A DNA stretch of 64,000 nt from Petrolisthes cinctipes (GCA_033782935.1 JAWQEG010000281.1:347501-411500), one strand, 5' to 3'. Counted from the stretch's first letter, positions 1 to 10,065 are shown. Program-made: numbers and translations. Notes: generated by a model from the letters alone, not told the origin.

Positions 1-60
1 ATAATAACATATACATACATACATATAGTCTATTTTCACTGATTTACATACCAAAAAAAT

Positions 61-61
<1 letters not shown>

Positions 62-110
<49 letters not shown>
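62..110. repeat. (GA)n microsatellite, mirrored as (CT)n at 29466-29538
   Basis: Pure GA dinucleotide run. The mirror copy in the right arm is about 24 bases longer, one of several tandem-repeat length differences between the arms. Confidence 0.95.
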
Positions 111-112
<2 letters not shown>

Positions 113-131
113 CCAATAAAATAATGGGTAA

Positions 132-450
132 GGTATCTATTGAAAGAATTAATGTTTTGTAGCAGTGTTGCCAGATCCGGCTAGGTCCCAAAATTTTGCC
201 CCGGTCATCTCCTGTACTTTACCACGGTTATTTCCCAGTAGTTTGCCCATGTTAGGTCCCGGTAGTTTGCCCAGGTTAGGTTAGGTTAGGTTAGGTCAGG
301 TCAGGTCAGGTCAGGTAAGGTCAGGTCAGGTTAGGTTAGGTCAGGTCGGATTAGGTCAGGTCAGGTCAGGTCAGGTTAGGTAAGGTCAGGTCATGTCAGG
401 TCAGGTCAGGTCATGTCAGGTTAGGTAAGGTCAGGTCAGGTTAGGTAAGG
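132..450. mobile_element. MITE-derived block with AGGTT/AGGTC pentamer array (left arm)
   Basis: It starts with GGTATCTATTGAAAGAATTA, the terminal sequence of the 8-bp-TSD MITE family seen intact at 7244-7572 and 40938-41283. The family's internal module (GTGTTGCCAGATCCGG, GGTAGTTTGCCCAGGTTAGG) follows. The pentamers AGGTT, AGGTC and AGGTA then repeat about 35 times to about 450. The opposite terminal repeat is missing. This is an interstitial telomere-like array that grew inside a transposon copy. Confidence 0.75.
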
Positions 451-460
451 ATATGAATTG

Positions 461-690
461 GTTGGCTCTATCTTTGTTTCAATTATTAATGAGTTTGAAA
501 TATAGTTGAATGGTGGTAAGTTGTATAAAGCAAATATAAGAACCTAAGAAGTATAAGACTGACTCTGGAGAAAAAAGTGTCTACAGCAACAAGAAGTGGA
601 CTAAAACAAAGGAAGAAGTTACCATCCCAGGATCAGCTGATTAATGAAACATGACTGAAGGAGGAAGGGGATAACAGATGTAAACAAGTA
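461..690. other. 5' region of CR1-like LINE copy A, no clear ORF
   Basis: Unique-looking sequence between the pentamer array and the PHD-like finger of LINE copy A. No intact coding sequence is seen. It is mirrored in the right arm. Confidence 0.3.
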
Positions 691-1500
691 GAGGAGGAAG
701 CTCAAGGTTTGTCCAGACTGCAACAACTCTGATGCTGTATTTTGGTGTGGTCTTTGTGAATTCTGGCATCATATTAAGTGTGAAGGAGTATCAAGGGAAG
801 TACTGTATATATAAATTTTTAAACAGGAGTGATGCTAGTAAACTACACTGGTATTACAATAAGTGTGATAATGTTGCTGTCAAGGTCCTGAGTCACATTT
901 ACAAAGCTGGAAAAGAGACAAGATGTAGTGGAAACAAAGATGAAAAACCTAGAAAAGGAGACAACTGCCAAGCTTCTTGTTTTTGAGAATGAGATAGCAG
1001 TAGTAAAGGGCAGAATTAGCACAGAAATGGATGAAGTGAAAGAGAAATTGGAAGTACAAAAAGTGTTGGAACTAGGAAAGTTGGATAAGTTTCAAGAGGT
1101 TCAGAAGGATATTAATGATATAAAAGGTAAGTTACTTGAAGAAGTTAAGGAGAAAGTTTGCATTGAGGTGAAGAATGATTTAGTATAATCCTGCAAAGAT
1201 GTTGTGAAGGAGGAGACCCAAAATATTTGCAACTCACATAGTGTTACAAAAGTAAGCAAAAGTGTGATTGCAGAGGAGACAGTGGAACAAGTGAAGGATA
1301 TGTTACACAGAGAGAATAATATAGTACTGCACAGAATGCCGGAAGAAATGATAAGTGGATTTAACATGGAGGAGAGAGAAGACAAGATGAGACATGATAA
1401 ACTAATGTTTAAAGAGATTTGTGGAGAGCTGAACCTAAATTGTTTTGATAGTGAAGATGAGGATCATGAGAAACTTGTATAAACTAAAGAATGTTAAGGA
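691..1500 (+). pseudogene. CR1-like LINE copy A, ORF1 remnant (PHD-like finger plus coiled coil)
   Basis: In the frame from 707 a compact PHD-like zinc finger is readable: CPDC, then CGLC, then WHHIKC (about 710-790). CR1/L2-type LINE ORF1 proteins often carry such a finger. Downstream, 928-1188 and 1204-1482 encode charged, Lys/Glu-rich heptad-like sequence typical of an ORF1 coiled coil. A TAA follows the finger, a TAA separates the two coiled-coil blocks (about 1186) and another ends the second, so this ORF1 is dead. ORF2 of the same copy follows. The right-arm counterpart is at about 27900-28700. Confidence 0.65.
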
Positions 1501-1993
1501 ACTTTTATTCAGGAATGTGTCAGTGTATCATGATGTGACGAGAGAGGAACGGGAATAAGAAAAGGAACTAAGGAAACAGGCCAAAGAGAAGAGTGAGGAG
1601 GAGAAGGATGTGGTAAGAGGGAAGCCATGGAAGCGGTATCTACTGTGTGTAAAGAGAAACCAAGAGGAAAATATCCAGTAAAGATGAGGCAGAATGGAGA
1701 AAAGATTAAGTCTCAAAATAAGATACATGTGATGTTTAGTAATGTTGATACTTTTACATGTGACAATTTGAGGTAAGAATAGGAGATATGAGAGTGAAAC
1801 CCCATGTGATAATAATACTGGAGGTGAAGCCAAAGAACTATAGATATGAAAAGAGTATTGTAGAGTTTAATATCAAGGGATACAAATTATTAGGAAAAAA
1901 TATATCTGAAGAAAGCTGTGGGAGAGGTTTGTTGATGTATGTGAAACATGGGGTGTCCTATAGTATTGAGGAAGGTGGTGATTTATGTGAATA

Positions 1994-2266
1994 TAGGCAA
2001 TTCTCATTTTACACTGGCATTATGTATGTGAAATAGTGTGTGTGTAATGAATGTATGTACTGTATACACTTATTGTACACTATATTACACACCCAATATA
2101 CAAGTGTACTATACAATGAGGGTTTTCTGTACACAGTTTCATTACACACATTACATTACACACCCAATATACAAGTGTACTGTACAATGAGGGTTTTCTG
2201 TACACAGTTTCATTACACACACTACATTACACACCCAATATACAAGTGTAAAATGAGAATTGTCTG
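1994..2266. mobile_element. CAG-ended MITE with internal minisatellite, in LINE copy A endonuclease (left arm)
   Basis: Terminal inverted repeats are (C/T)AGGCAATTCTCATTTT at the left and the complement of CAGACAATTCTCATTTTAC at the right, flanked by TA. The right-arm copy reads TACAGGCAATTCTC, showing that the first base here mutated C to T. The TA target and CAG end suit the Tc1/mariner-pogo group and the end resembles Tigger termini. The interior is a tandem repeat built on ATGAGGGTTTTCTGTACACA and CCCAATATACAAGTGTAC. It has no coding capacity. Confidence 0.8.
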
Positions 2267-3527
2267 TATATAAAAGTGAATATAAAAGGTACAGAGGACT
2301 TATTGCTCACAGCTGTATACAGGAGTCCAAATAGCACCACTGAGAATAACAACAGGTTATTGGATCTACAACAAGAAATAGGTGAACAAAGAACGAAACA
2401 CAAAATAGATATAGGCGATTTTAATTTGCCTAACATAAACTGGACAACAGGTACAGCATCCAGCGGAGACCAATACAGTCAGAGTTTTATAGAAAAAATA
2501 AGAGATTGTTTCTTTGTGCAACATAACAAGATGTAGAGGGAGTGAAAAGTGGATTTTTTTTTTTTTTTTTTCTATACCTCAACCTCGGGGCTGTAGGGTG
2601 TCAGTAGCCCGTGACTCTTGTGAGGCCCCGAGATTATTGGGTGTCGCACTAGATGAGACAATGGAGCTTCATGGTGGTGATGTTGGTACCGTAGCTTCTC
2701 TTCTGTCCCACTAGATGACCCACACCTTATTTATACACGTCACTTGTGTTTACTGACGATGACGTAAGAGTAGAGGGGATTGAAGTAGACAGCCCCCTCG
2801 GAAAAAGTGATCATGCCTGCATAACTTTTCATTGTGATATAGAACCACAGATAAGGAAGACAAAGAAGAAGGTGTATTTATATGAAAGAGGAAATTATTT
2901 AGAAATGAAGAAGAAACTAAATATAGACTGGAAAGACCACTTGAATACTGAAGACATCGATGACATGTGGAATAGATTTATAACTAAATTGTAGGAAGTT
3001 ATCAGTGATTGTATACCATGCAGAATGTTTAAGGAAAGGGAATCAAGGAAAACCTTAAACAGTGAATTTACCCATGAATAGGAAACTGAGGGCAAAGATT
3101 AAGAAAAAGCAAAGGAACGATTGAGGAAAATGGCAGAAAGAAATAACAGACAGTGGGAATAGGGAATATCAGAGAGTGCAATGTTGAGTACAGACATTTA
3201 AATAACCAAGTAAGGAAAGAAACTAGGAGAGAAGTTAAAGCAAAGGAACAAACAATACCACAAAATGTAAAAAGCAATCCAAAGATATTCTGGAAGTACG
3301 TTAAGTCTAAAACGAAGACAGTATCTGGGATCACAGAATTATATATGGGAGGTGACAAAAATAACAACACAACGAGTGACAAGGAGAAGGCACAAGAGTT
3401 AGCAGAGTTTTTTTTCATCAGTATTTATGAACGAACCGCAAGGAGCTGTGCCAGAATTGAAAGTGAGACAAGAAAAACCATTGTCAATTATGGAAATATC
3501 AAGGGAAGATAATATATAATAATAATT

Positions 3528-3777
3528 GAGGCGTCTATTTGCATAACGGGATAAACACCACCTCTGGTGAAATTGAGTTAGCACTGTCTTCCCCCCCTAG
3601 TAAACATCTACAATTTACGTGGTGAAGTCCATATCCCCTTTTGGAGTTTCTAATAAGGCTTAAAATGAAGTATAAATAGAGAGATTATAACCTTTTGTAC
3701 ACAGATGTTAAACTTTAAACCCATTTTTCTCAAAACTTGAATTGTGTCGCTTATCTCGTTATGTAAATAGACGCCTC
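3528..3777. mobile_element. 250-bp MITE with GAGGCGTCTATTT ends (left arm)
   Basis: Inverted ends GAGGCGTCTATTTGCATAAC and GTTATGTAAATAGACGCCTC lie inside LINE copy A ORF2. Two more copies occur: the mirror at 25425-25674 and an independent one at 53487-53735 flanked by AATAT on both sides. It carries no coding sequence. The superfamily is not determined, because the target duplication is only readable at one copy. Confidence 0.85.
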
Positions 3778-4003
3778 GTATACTGAAAACACTGAAAAAG
3801 TTAAAGCGTAATAAATCCCCCGGACCAGACACACTCCACCTAAGAGTTATATTGGAAGTTGCTGAGGTGCTGGTGGAACCACTGTGGATTATTTTTAACA
3901 ACTCTTTGGAAAGATATCAAGTTCCCCAGGAGTGGAAAACAGCAAATATTACTGCAATATTTAAAAAGGGGAGATATAAGAGTAACCCCAGTAACTACAG
4001 ACC

Positions 4004-4130
4004 ACAACCACACTCACCAACAACACAACATACACTCTCTGAGGGCACTGTGGGAAAGCCCGGTTCAGGCCATGACCTTCCTCAGGAGCTCAGGGGGGCT
4101 GCTCGGCCAGACACCTTGAGGAACTTCAAC
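4004..4130 (+). mobile_element. 5'-truncated I/R1-type LINE 3' end with 11-bp TSD
   Basis: The target duplication AACTACAGACC is perfect at 3993-4003 and 4131-4141 and splits the NYRPVS codons of LINE copy A. The insert reads HTHQQHN...[21 protein letters not shown] and ends GAACTTCAAC, the same 3' end found at 38817-39343 and 48114-48375 in the other orientation. It is a clear target-primed insertion of a LINE tail ending in an AAC-type repeat. The mirror is at 25069-25198. Confidence 0.85.
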
Positions 4131-4325
4131 AACTACAGACCAGTATCATAAAGCACATGTCAGGTAACAACTTGTTCAGCAAAAAACAATATGGTTTCTT
4201 ACCAGGGAGGTCAACAGTATTGCAGCTGATATAAGTATTGATAAGTGGACTGAGTCTATAGATAGAGGATGGGTAGTGGATGTGGCTTATTGTGATCTAA
4301 GGAAAGCATTTGATACAGTCCCCCA

Positions 4326-4757
4326 CAGTTAATTCTCATTTTACACTTGTATATTGGGTGTGTAATGAAACTGTGTACAAAAAACCCTCATTGTACAGTA
4401 CACTTGTATATTGGATGTGTAATGTAGTGTGTGTAATGAAACTGTGTACAGAAAACCCTCATTGTACAGTACACTGGTATTATGGGTTTGTAATGAAACT
4501 GTGTACAGAAAACCCTCATTGTACAGTACACTGGTATTATGGGTGTGTAATGAAACTGTGTACAGAAAACCCTCATTGTACAGTACACTGGTATTATGGG
4601 TGTGTAATGAAACTGTGTACAGAAAACCCTCATTGTACAGTACACTGGTATTATGGGTGTTTAATTAATATAGTGTACAATAAGTGTTTACAGTACATAC
4701 ATTCATTACACACACTATTTCACATACATCATCCCAGTGTAAAATGAGAATTAACTG
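4326..4757. mobile_element. CAG-ended MITE with expanded internal minisatellite, between LINE copies A and B (left arm)
   Basis: Perfect 22-bp inverted ends beginning CAGTTAATTCTCATTTTACA. The interior holds about five units of roughly 57 bp centred on GTACAGAAAACCCTCATTGT. The flanks are not TA/TA, and the LINE sequence on its two sides belongs to different copies (AFDTVPH of copy A, and the linker of copy B), which suggests recombination between two MITE-bearing LINEs. The right-arm counterpart (24560-24873) has fewer units. Confidence 0.8.
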
Positions 4758-5764
4758 AACTTGCCAATGAACAGGAAGCTATGGAACAAGATAAAGAGGA
4801 AGCAAAGATTATGGGAACAAATGAACAAACTTGAAAATTCTGAAAACTATATGGAGAAGAGTCAGTATGCTGAAATCAGTAAAGAATATAGGAGAGTAGA
4901 GTTAACAATCAGGTGAGAAGAGAAACAAGAAAAGCAGTGAAGAACAAGGAACTGGAAGTTGCTACACTTGTAAAAGAAACCCGAAGGTTTTTTGGAAATA
5001 TGTTCAGTCAAAAATGAACACCAAAGGCATGATATCAGAATTGTATACAGACCACAATAAGGCAGAGACCGCAGTAAGTGACAGAGAAAAAGCAAAGGTT
5101 CTCTCTAGACAATTTGCCAATGTGTTTGTCACTGAATCTGATGGAGACTCTCCAAGGGGAAGAGTGCAGGTAGTACCACCTCTGCAAAGTCTTAACATTA
5201 CCAAGGAGAAAATTCAGAAGGTAATACAGAAAATGAAGAAGGATAAATCACCAGGACCAGATGGGATACACCCAAGGATAGTGAAGGAGATAATGAAGGA
5301 GATCTTAGAGCCACTGGTTATTCTCTTTGAATGCTCGTTAAGCACACAGCAATTGCCCACTGATTGGAAGATTGCAAATATCACAGCAATATTTAAAAAA
5401 GGTGATAAAAGGGACCCGGGAAATGATAGACCTGTGAGTCTGACAAACATTATATGTAAATGTATGGAGACACTAATTAGAGAGGAAATGATGGCTCACT
5501 TGAGGAAATACAACTTGCTCAGTGATAAACAGTACGGCTTTATACCAGGGAGATCTACTGTATTACAACTTATAAAGGTGTTGGATGAGTGGACGAAGGC
5601 TTTAGATCAAGGGAATTCTGTACATGTAATTTATTGTGATTTTATGAAGGCTTTTGATAGAGTTCCACATAAAAGGTTATTGGAAAAGATCTCCTGCTGT
5701 GGTATAGAAGGCAATTATTTGGACTGGATTAAGGCATTCTTAGGTAATAGAAATCAAAGAGCCC

Positions 5765-6316
5765 TACATGGAGTAGGGCTCATCAGTCTAGAATAGGTGC
5801 TGTGGAAATGAGTTACTTGAGAGGAACATGTGGACTTACTAGGTGGGATGGAGAAAGTAATGAGTGTGTATATGAGAGGTGTGGTATGAGTGAGAAGGCA
5901 ATTGGCATTGAGTGTGGAGTGGTTGAGAGAGTGAAACGTAATACATTGAGATGGTTTGGACATGTACTGTAGAGAGAATGTAAAGTGAGGAGTTTGTAAA
6001 GAAGGTGTATGGAAGTGAAGTTGTGGCACCTGGTGTGAGAGGCAGACCTCCGGTTAGATGGCAGAACAGAGTGGAAGAGTATGTAAAGGAGAGAAACATG
6101 AGGGACAGAGGAGGGCTTGAACAAGTAAGGAGGGAGTGTTGGAACAGAGTGGAAGAGTATGTAAAGGAGAGAAACGTGAGAAGCAGAGTAGGGCTTGAAC
6201 AAGTAAGGAGGGAGTGTTGGAACAGAGAGAACTGGAGGCACTTCTGCCGTGGCCACCCCCTTGGGGGGAGTTTATGGAGGCAACGAGGCATCAGAGCTAT
6301 AGATAGATACATAGAA
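5765..6316 (+). mobile_element. RTE-type LINE 3' fragment nested in LINE copy B (left arm)
   Basis: The sequence from GGAGTAGGGCTCATCAGTC to the tail GAGCTATAGATAGATA matches the C-terminal part of the longer RTE ORF at 43444-44473 (RNTLRWFGHV, EEFVKKVYGS, RGRPPVR, NRVEEYVKERN, RRECWNRENWRHFCRG). An internal duplication repeats the NRVEEYVKERN block. At 5965-5971 it holds TA-CTG-TA where the 44-kb copy has a single TA, an excision scar of the transposon still present in the mirror copy at 22309-23356. Confidence 0.85.
5967..5969. other. Transposon excision footprint (CTG between two TA)
   Basis: Left arm: CATG-TA-CTG-TA-GAGAGA. The right arm has a complete 1,048-bp element with CAG/CTG ends between the two TAs, and the independent RTE copy at 44211-44220 reads CATG-TA-GAGAGA. 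Three terminal bases plus a duplicated TA is the classic scar left by Tc1/mariner-group excision. Confidence 0.9.
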
Positions 6317-7243
6317 TAGTGAATGGAGAGGCTATGGAATGGAGTGATGTGGTCAGTGGGGTACCTCAGGGCTGAGTCTTGGGACCATTACTATTTGTTG
6401 TTTATATCAATGACCTGCCTAGTTGTGTTGTGATGGAAACAAAAGTGATATATATTTGTATGCTGATGACACTAAAATTTTTAGAACTATGGCAAATGAT
6501 GATGACCATATAAAACTCCAAGAAGATTTAGAAGATATGAAACATTGGACAGAAAAATGGTTATTGAGTTTTTATTCAGATAAGACGAGGTAAATGAGAA
6601 TTGGTGGATCTGAAGAAAGAGAGAGAGAGAGAGAGTATCATCTTGAAAATGTAATAGAAAGGTCAAGAGCTGAAAAGGATATTGGAGTAATTATTGACGA
6701 CATATTGAAATTTTCAGAAAATCTCTCAGAGAAAATAAACAAAGGTAACAAGATTGTTGGCATTATAAGAAGAACTTTCACCAGCTTAAATGCAGAAATG
6801 TTTAAATATCTTTTAATTGCTCTTCTCCGCCCTCATCTGGAATACGCAAATCAGGTGTGGAATCCCTATCTTTTTAAGGACATTGAGGCAGTTGAAAATG
6901 TCCAAAGAAGAGCAACTAAACTCCTGCCCAATATGAAGAACTTGTCATATGAGGAGAGGCTAAAAACATTTAATCTACCAACACTGTCATATAGAAGATG
7001 GAGAGGCGACATGATTGAAACATTTAAATTTATCAATGGACTGTATGACAAGGAATGCAGCGAGAAAGTTTTTCAAGAACGGGAAGAAAGTATTACACGA
7101 GGAAATTCTAGAAAATTATTTAAACCAAGATCATGAATGAACTTGAGGAAATACTCTTTTCTCTGCAGAGTAATAGATATGTGGAACTCTCTGCCAGAGT
7201 GGGTCATAAACCAGAAATCAGTGGTTTCATTTAAAAAACAATT

Positions 7244-7572
7244 GGTAAATATTGAAAGAATTACCGTTATTGTGTACGGTTTTTCTCCCTTCATTACCCA
7301 CTTATTTAGACCATTCTAAGACTATTTTCATCTATGGCATTTCCTCCACAAATGCCCTATTTCCAAGATAGGGCATATTCAAATGGGGCATTTTGAAATT
7401 AGCCTGACCTTACCTGACCTAACCTAGACCACAGCAAACTACCGGGACCTAACCTGGGCAAACTACCGGGAAATAACCGCGGTAAAGTACAGGAAATGAC
7501 CGGGGCTAAATACGGGGATCTAGCCGGATCTGGCAACACTGCTACAAAACGGTAATTCTTCCAATAAATACC
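7244..7572. mobile_element. 329-bp MITE with 8-bp TSD, inserted near the end of LINE copy B ORF2 (left arm)
   Basis: Ends are GGTAAATATTGAAAGAATTA and its inverted counterpart TAATTCTTCCAATAAATACC. The target duplication AAACAATT is perfect at 7236-7243 and 7573-7580. Removing one duplication plus insert restores the LINE reading FKKQLDKIWDNQ. The 8-bp TSD fits hAT-like elements, but the ends are not typical hAT and the superfamily stays open. The interior carries GTGTTGCCAGATCCGG-type and AACCTGGGCAAACTACCGGG modules. The mirror is at 20754-21082. Confidence 0.88.
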
Positions 7573-7699
7573 AAACAATTAGATAAGATTTGGGACAATC
7601 AAGAACAAAAATACTTCTATAGGGCAAATGAGTAATAGGAATGAAGTGGAGCTGAAAGTACAGGCTCACCAATAGAGCCTCTTCCAGAAGATCATCTGT

Positions 7700-8340
7700 A
7701 AGCATCTGTGTGGTTTGTTGGGAAGCTTACAAACCAATACCACTGTGTTTATTGACCGTAAAATAATGAAGCCTTACAAGTGTGGTTGGTTGGGAAGCTT
7801 ACAAACCAATAATACCACTGAGGAATTGACCCTAAATGGACGTTGTATAGGGTCGTGTGGCTGGTTAGGAAGCTTACAAACCAATACGGTAAATATTGAA
7901 TGAATTACCGTTATTGCGTACGGTTTTTCTACCTCCATTACCCACTATTTTAGACCATTCTAAGACTATTTTCTTCTATGGCATTTTCTCCGCAAATGCC
8001 CCATTTACAAGATAGGGCATATTCAAATGGGGCATTTTGAAATTAGCCTGACCTTACCTGACCTGACCTAACCTAACCTAGACCGCATCAGACTACCGGG
8101 ACCTAACCTGGGCAAACTACCGGAACCTAACCTGGGCAAACTACCGGTAAATAATCGTGATAAAATACAATAAATGACTGGGGCAAAATACTGGGACCCA
8201 GCCGGATCTGGCAACACTGCTGCAAAACGGTAATTCTTTCAATAAATACCACCAATACCACTATGGAATCAACTCTAAAATAATGAAGCCTAATACAAGT
8301 GTGGTTGGTTGGGAAGCTTACAAACCAACACACCGAGTAG
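7700..8340. repeat. Minisatellite around GAAGCTTACAAACCAAT (left arm)
   Basis: Four units of about 70 bp, each holding GGTTGGGAAGCTTACAAACC, occur around 7715, 7785, 7860 and 8305. The third unit is split by the MITE at 7888-8250. Mirrored at 20340-20640 without the MITE. Confidence 0.8.
7888..8250. mobile_element. 363-bp MITE with 8-bp TSD, present only in the left arm
   Basis: Same family as 7244-7572. The target duplication ACCAATAC is perfect at 7880-7887 and 8251-8258. The right arm at about 20435-20450 reads straight through (complement of AAACCAATACCACTATGG), the empty site. The insertion therefore post-dates the inverted duplication, or was lost cleanly by conversion on the right. 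Confidence 0.92.
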
Positions 8341-8403
8341 CCATCTTAGTTAGTATGACCACGAACTAAAAAATTCACACATTTACTCTTATAACAATAA
8401 TTA

Positions 8404-8525
8404 AGGCGTTATGCAAGAAGATCCATAGTGTATACGATGCATGGTACCGGTACGATGGCTCTGTTGTGTGTCCATAGAGCTGCACACCATCGTACCGGCA
8501 CATCATCGTATTTACTATGACTGAT
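8404..8525. mobile_element. Short hairpin element with GGTACCGGTACGATGG core (left arm)
   Basis: Near-palindromic sequence: GTGTATACGATGCATGGTAC on one side and its approximate complement on the other, with the core CCATCGTACCGG. Related copies are at 20160-20290 (mirror), 42593-42730, 49525-49652 and 55195-55342. The best ends (55 kb) are TATTCAAGAACATTCGTGG and the complement of CCATGGATGTTCTTGAATA. A non-coding foldback MITE. Confidence 0.7.
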
Positions 8526-9020
8526 TTTTTTTTGTTTACTTACATTCTTATCGTGTTGGATTCTCTGCAGTGTTGCCAGATCAGAGGAGGTCTTACTATC
8601 AGTGTTGCCAGATCTATTTGGCATCATACCCTCAACTTCAATATCATCAGAATTTCCCTTTTTACCTCAATAATTCTCTGTTTACTCTTGAACATTGACG
8701 GTCATTTTGGTATTTCATCATCTGGTAGAAATTACCCTGATTACTCTTAAACAATCTTTTAATATTATTATCTTTATATAATTTCCTTGTGTGGACTTCA
8801 AAACTATCTAAAAACAGATAAGTTTTCCAGCACCTGGCAACACTGATTGAGTGACTTGCCGAGGATTTTATTAGTCCAGGGAGAAGGATAGATCACTCTG
8901 GGTTTATTTTGGTCCTGAGAGAAGGATAGATTACTCTGTGTTTATTTTGGTGTCATCGTTGTCAAGGATGAGAGACAGTAAGGACAAGGATGAGAGACAG
9001 TAAGGATAGTTCACTGAGCA
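8526..9020. other. Upstream region of THAP gene: repeat fragments and short direct repeats (left arm)
   Basis: Two CAGTGTTGCCAGATC pieces (8570 and 8600), then pairs of direct repeats: GAGAAGGATAGATYACTCTG (8880 and 8920) and AAGGATGAGAGACAGTAAGG (about 8968 and 8987). No coding sequence is seen here. Confidence 0.5.
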
Positions 9021-9056
9021 CTTGTTTTACCCACAATGCACCGCGCCATACAGCCG

Positions 9057-9064
9057 TGACGTCA
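9057..9064. promoter_or_regulatory. CRE-like TGACGTCA upstream of THAP exon 1 (left arm)
   Basis: A consensus CREB/ATF site 99 bases upstream of the predicted ATG, next to CACTGGAGACCC, a phrase repeated at the palindrome centre. Mirrored at about 19386-19393. Confidence 0.4.
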
Positions 9065-9162
9065 CTGGAGACCCAAACACGGACGCACAGAGCCTGACAG
9101 AGGAGTTTTGCCTTGGCTTTGCTTGTATCTCAGTGACTCCAGCTTCTTTCTCTATAAGAACA

Positions 9163-9466
9163 ATGACAAGGTGTGCTGTTTACGGGTGCAATAGCAATAA
9201 CAGGAGCAAGAAACAAGAAAATTGCCATTTTTATCGATTTCCAAGGACAAAATCAGTGTTAAAACAATGGAATAATTCATGCTATCGGGCAGATAAACTA
9301 AACCCAGAGACTGCCAGAGTTTGCTCCCGTCATTTTAAGGCAGCAGATTACAAACAGAATTACAGCATCAAGAGGAAGCTCCTGAACAAGTCTCCACAGG
9401 CAACGAGATCACTGAAGGCTGATGCTGTACCTTCGCTGTTTCTCCCAAAACAGGAGGATGATTCAG
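9163..9466 (+). CDS. THAP exon 1 (left arm)
   Basis: It encodes residues 1-101 and ends in phase 1 at CAG/GTAGGC. It differs from the right-arm exon at few residues, notably Gly8 here versus Trp8 there, which lies between the first two zinc ligands. Confidence 0.85.
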
Positions 9467-9961
9467 GTAGGCAATATGGACTCTTATCTGTTACTGCAAA
9501 TACTTTCGGTATAATACTTATTGTGCAAAACTTACAAAATATCATCTTTCATTTGCAATTAGTAGGAGCTGACAAATATTTATTGATGGTGCTTGTTAAC
9601 AGGTTAAAATAAGTCTTGTGCATAGATATGGGCTGCCCCTAATCTTTATTGAAAGTAAGGTTTATATGAGCCATACAATTGAAATGTGACAAGACAGCCA
9701 ACCAGGTAAGATAGGCCAATTTTATGAAAGTTTTATAGGTTATTTGGTTTTATTGTACATTGTGTAGGGTTGGTTTAAACTAACGTTAGGTGGCAGGTAG
9801 ATTGGGACCATTTCTTAATATTTTCAGTTTTTATAAATGACTAGTTTGGTAGGGAGATGGGAAACATATCCATACCAAAAGAGCAGAAAGGTTTTCCATC
9901 TTGATCATACAAATAAATTGCACCACCAGATTGTCTGATTTAATTATTTTCCTTTTTGCAG

Positions 9962-10065
9962 AAAGTGCAAAACACCGTGGGTGCAGAGCTGAGGAAAAAC
10001 AGAGGTGCCAGCTTTTGCAAGATTTGCTCAGTGTTTCTGGCAGGAAGAATTTTATGACTTTTTAA
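9962..10065 (+). CDS. THAP alternative second exon with stop (left arm)
   Basis: Acceptor CCTTTTTGCAG at 9951-9961. Phase 1 joins exon 1 in frame and gives ESAKHRGCRAEEKQRC then LLQDLLSVSGRKNFMTF and TAA at 10063-10065. The combined product is 135 residues. The same exon is open in the right arm (18485-18382). Expression is inferred only from splice signals and conservation of the frame. Confidence 0.55.

Larger units (their letters stand above)
1501..4325 (+). pseudogene. CR1-like LINE copy A, ORF2 remnant (endonuclease and partial RT)
   Basis: Fragments of an apurinic-type endonuclease are visible: PHVIII near 1800, YVKHGVSYSIEEGGDLCEY at 1935-1995, AVYRSPNSTTENN near 2310-2350 and the catalytic-type motif GDFNLPNINW near 2420-2450. 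A linker (3050-3510) and reverse transcriptase begin KSPGPD at about 3820, then ANITAIFKKG, KKQYGFLPGRSTVLQL and AFDTVPH. The reading frame is broken by stops, a poly-T region (2551-2570) and three insertions (1994-2266, 3528-3777, 4004-4130), and it stops at AFDTVPH where a MITE starts at 4326. The copy is non-functional. Confidence 0.85.
4758..7660 (+). pseudogene. CR1-like LINE copy B, ORF2 remnant (linker, reverse transcriptase, C-terminus)
   Basis: Readable from the linker (LWNKIKRKQRLWEQMNKLEN) through the RT: KSPGPDGIHPRIVKEI (about 5246), ANITAIFKKGDKRDPG, KQYGFIPGRSTVLQLIKVLD, HVIYCDFMKAFDRVPHKRLL and LDWIKAFLGNRNQR (to about 5760). After a nested RTE fragment the LINE resumes at NGEAMEWSDVVSGVPQG. 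A TGA at 6373-6375 follows (TCA, Ser, in the right arm), then a frame-shifted YADD catalytic box near 6460, and the C-terminal part RPHLEYANQVWNP, VQRRATKLLP, SYEERLKTFNLPTLSYRR up to 7136. The last codons straddle a MITE (7244-7572) and end near 7633. It is dead. Confidence 0.88.
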
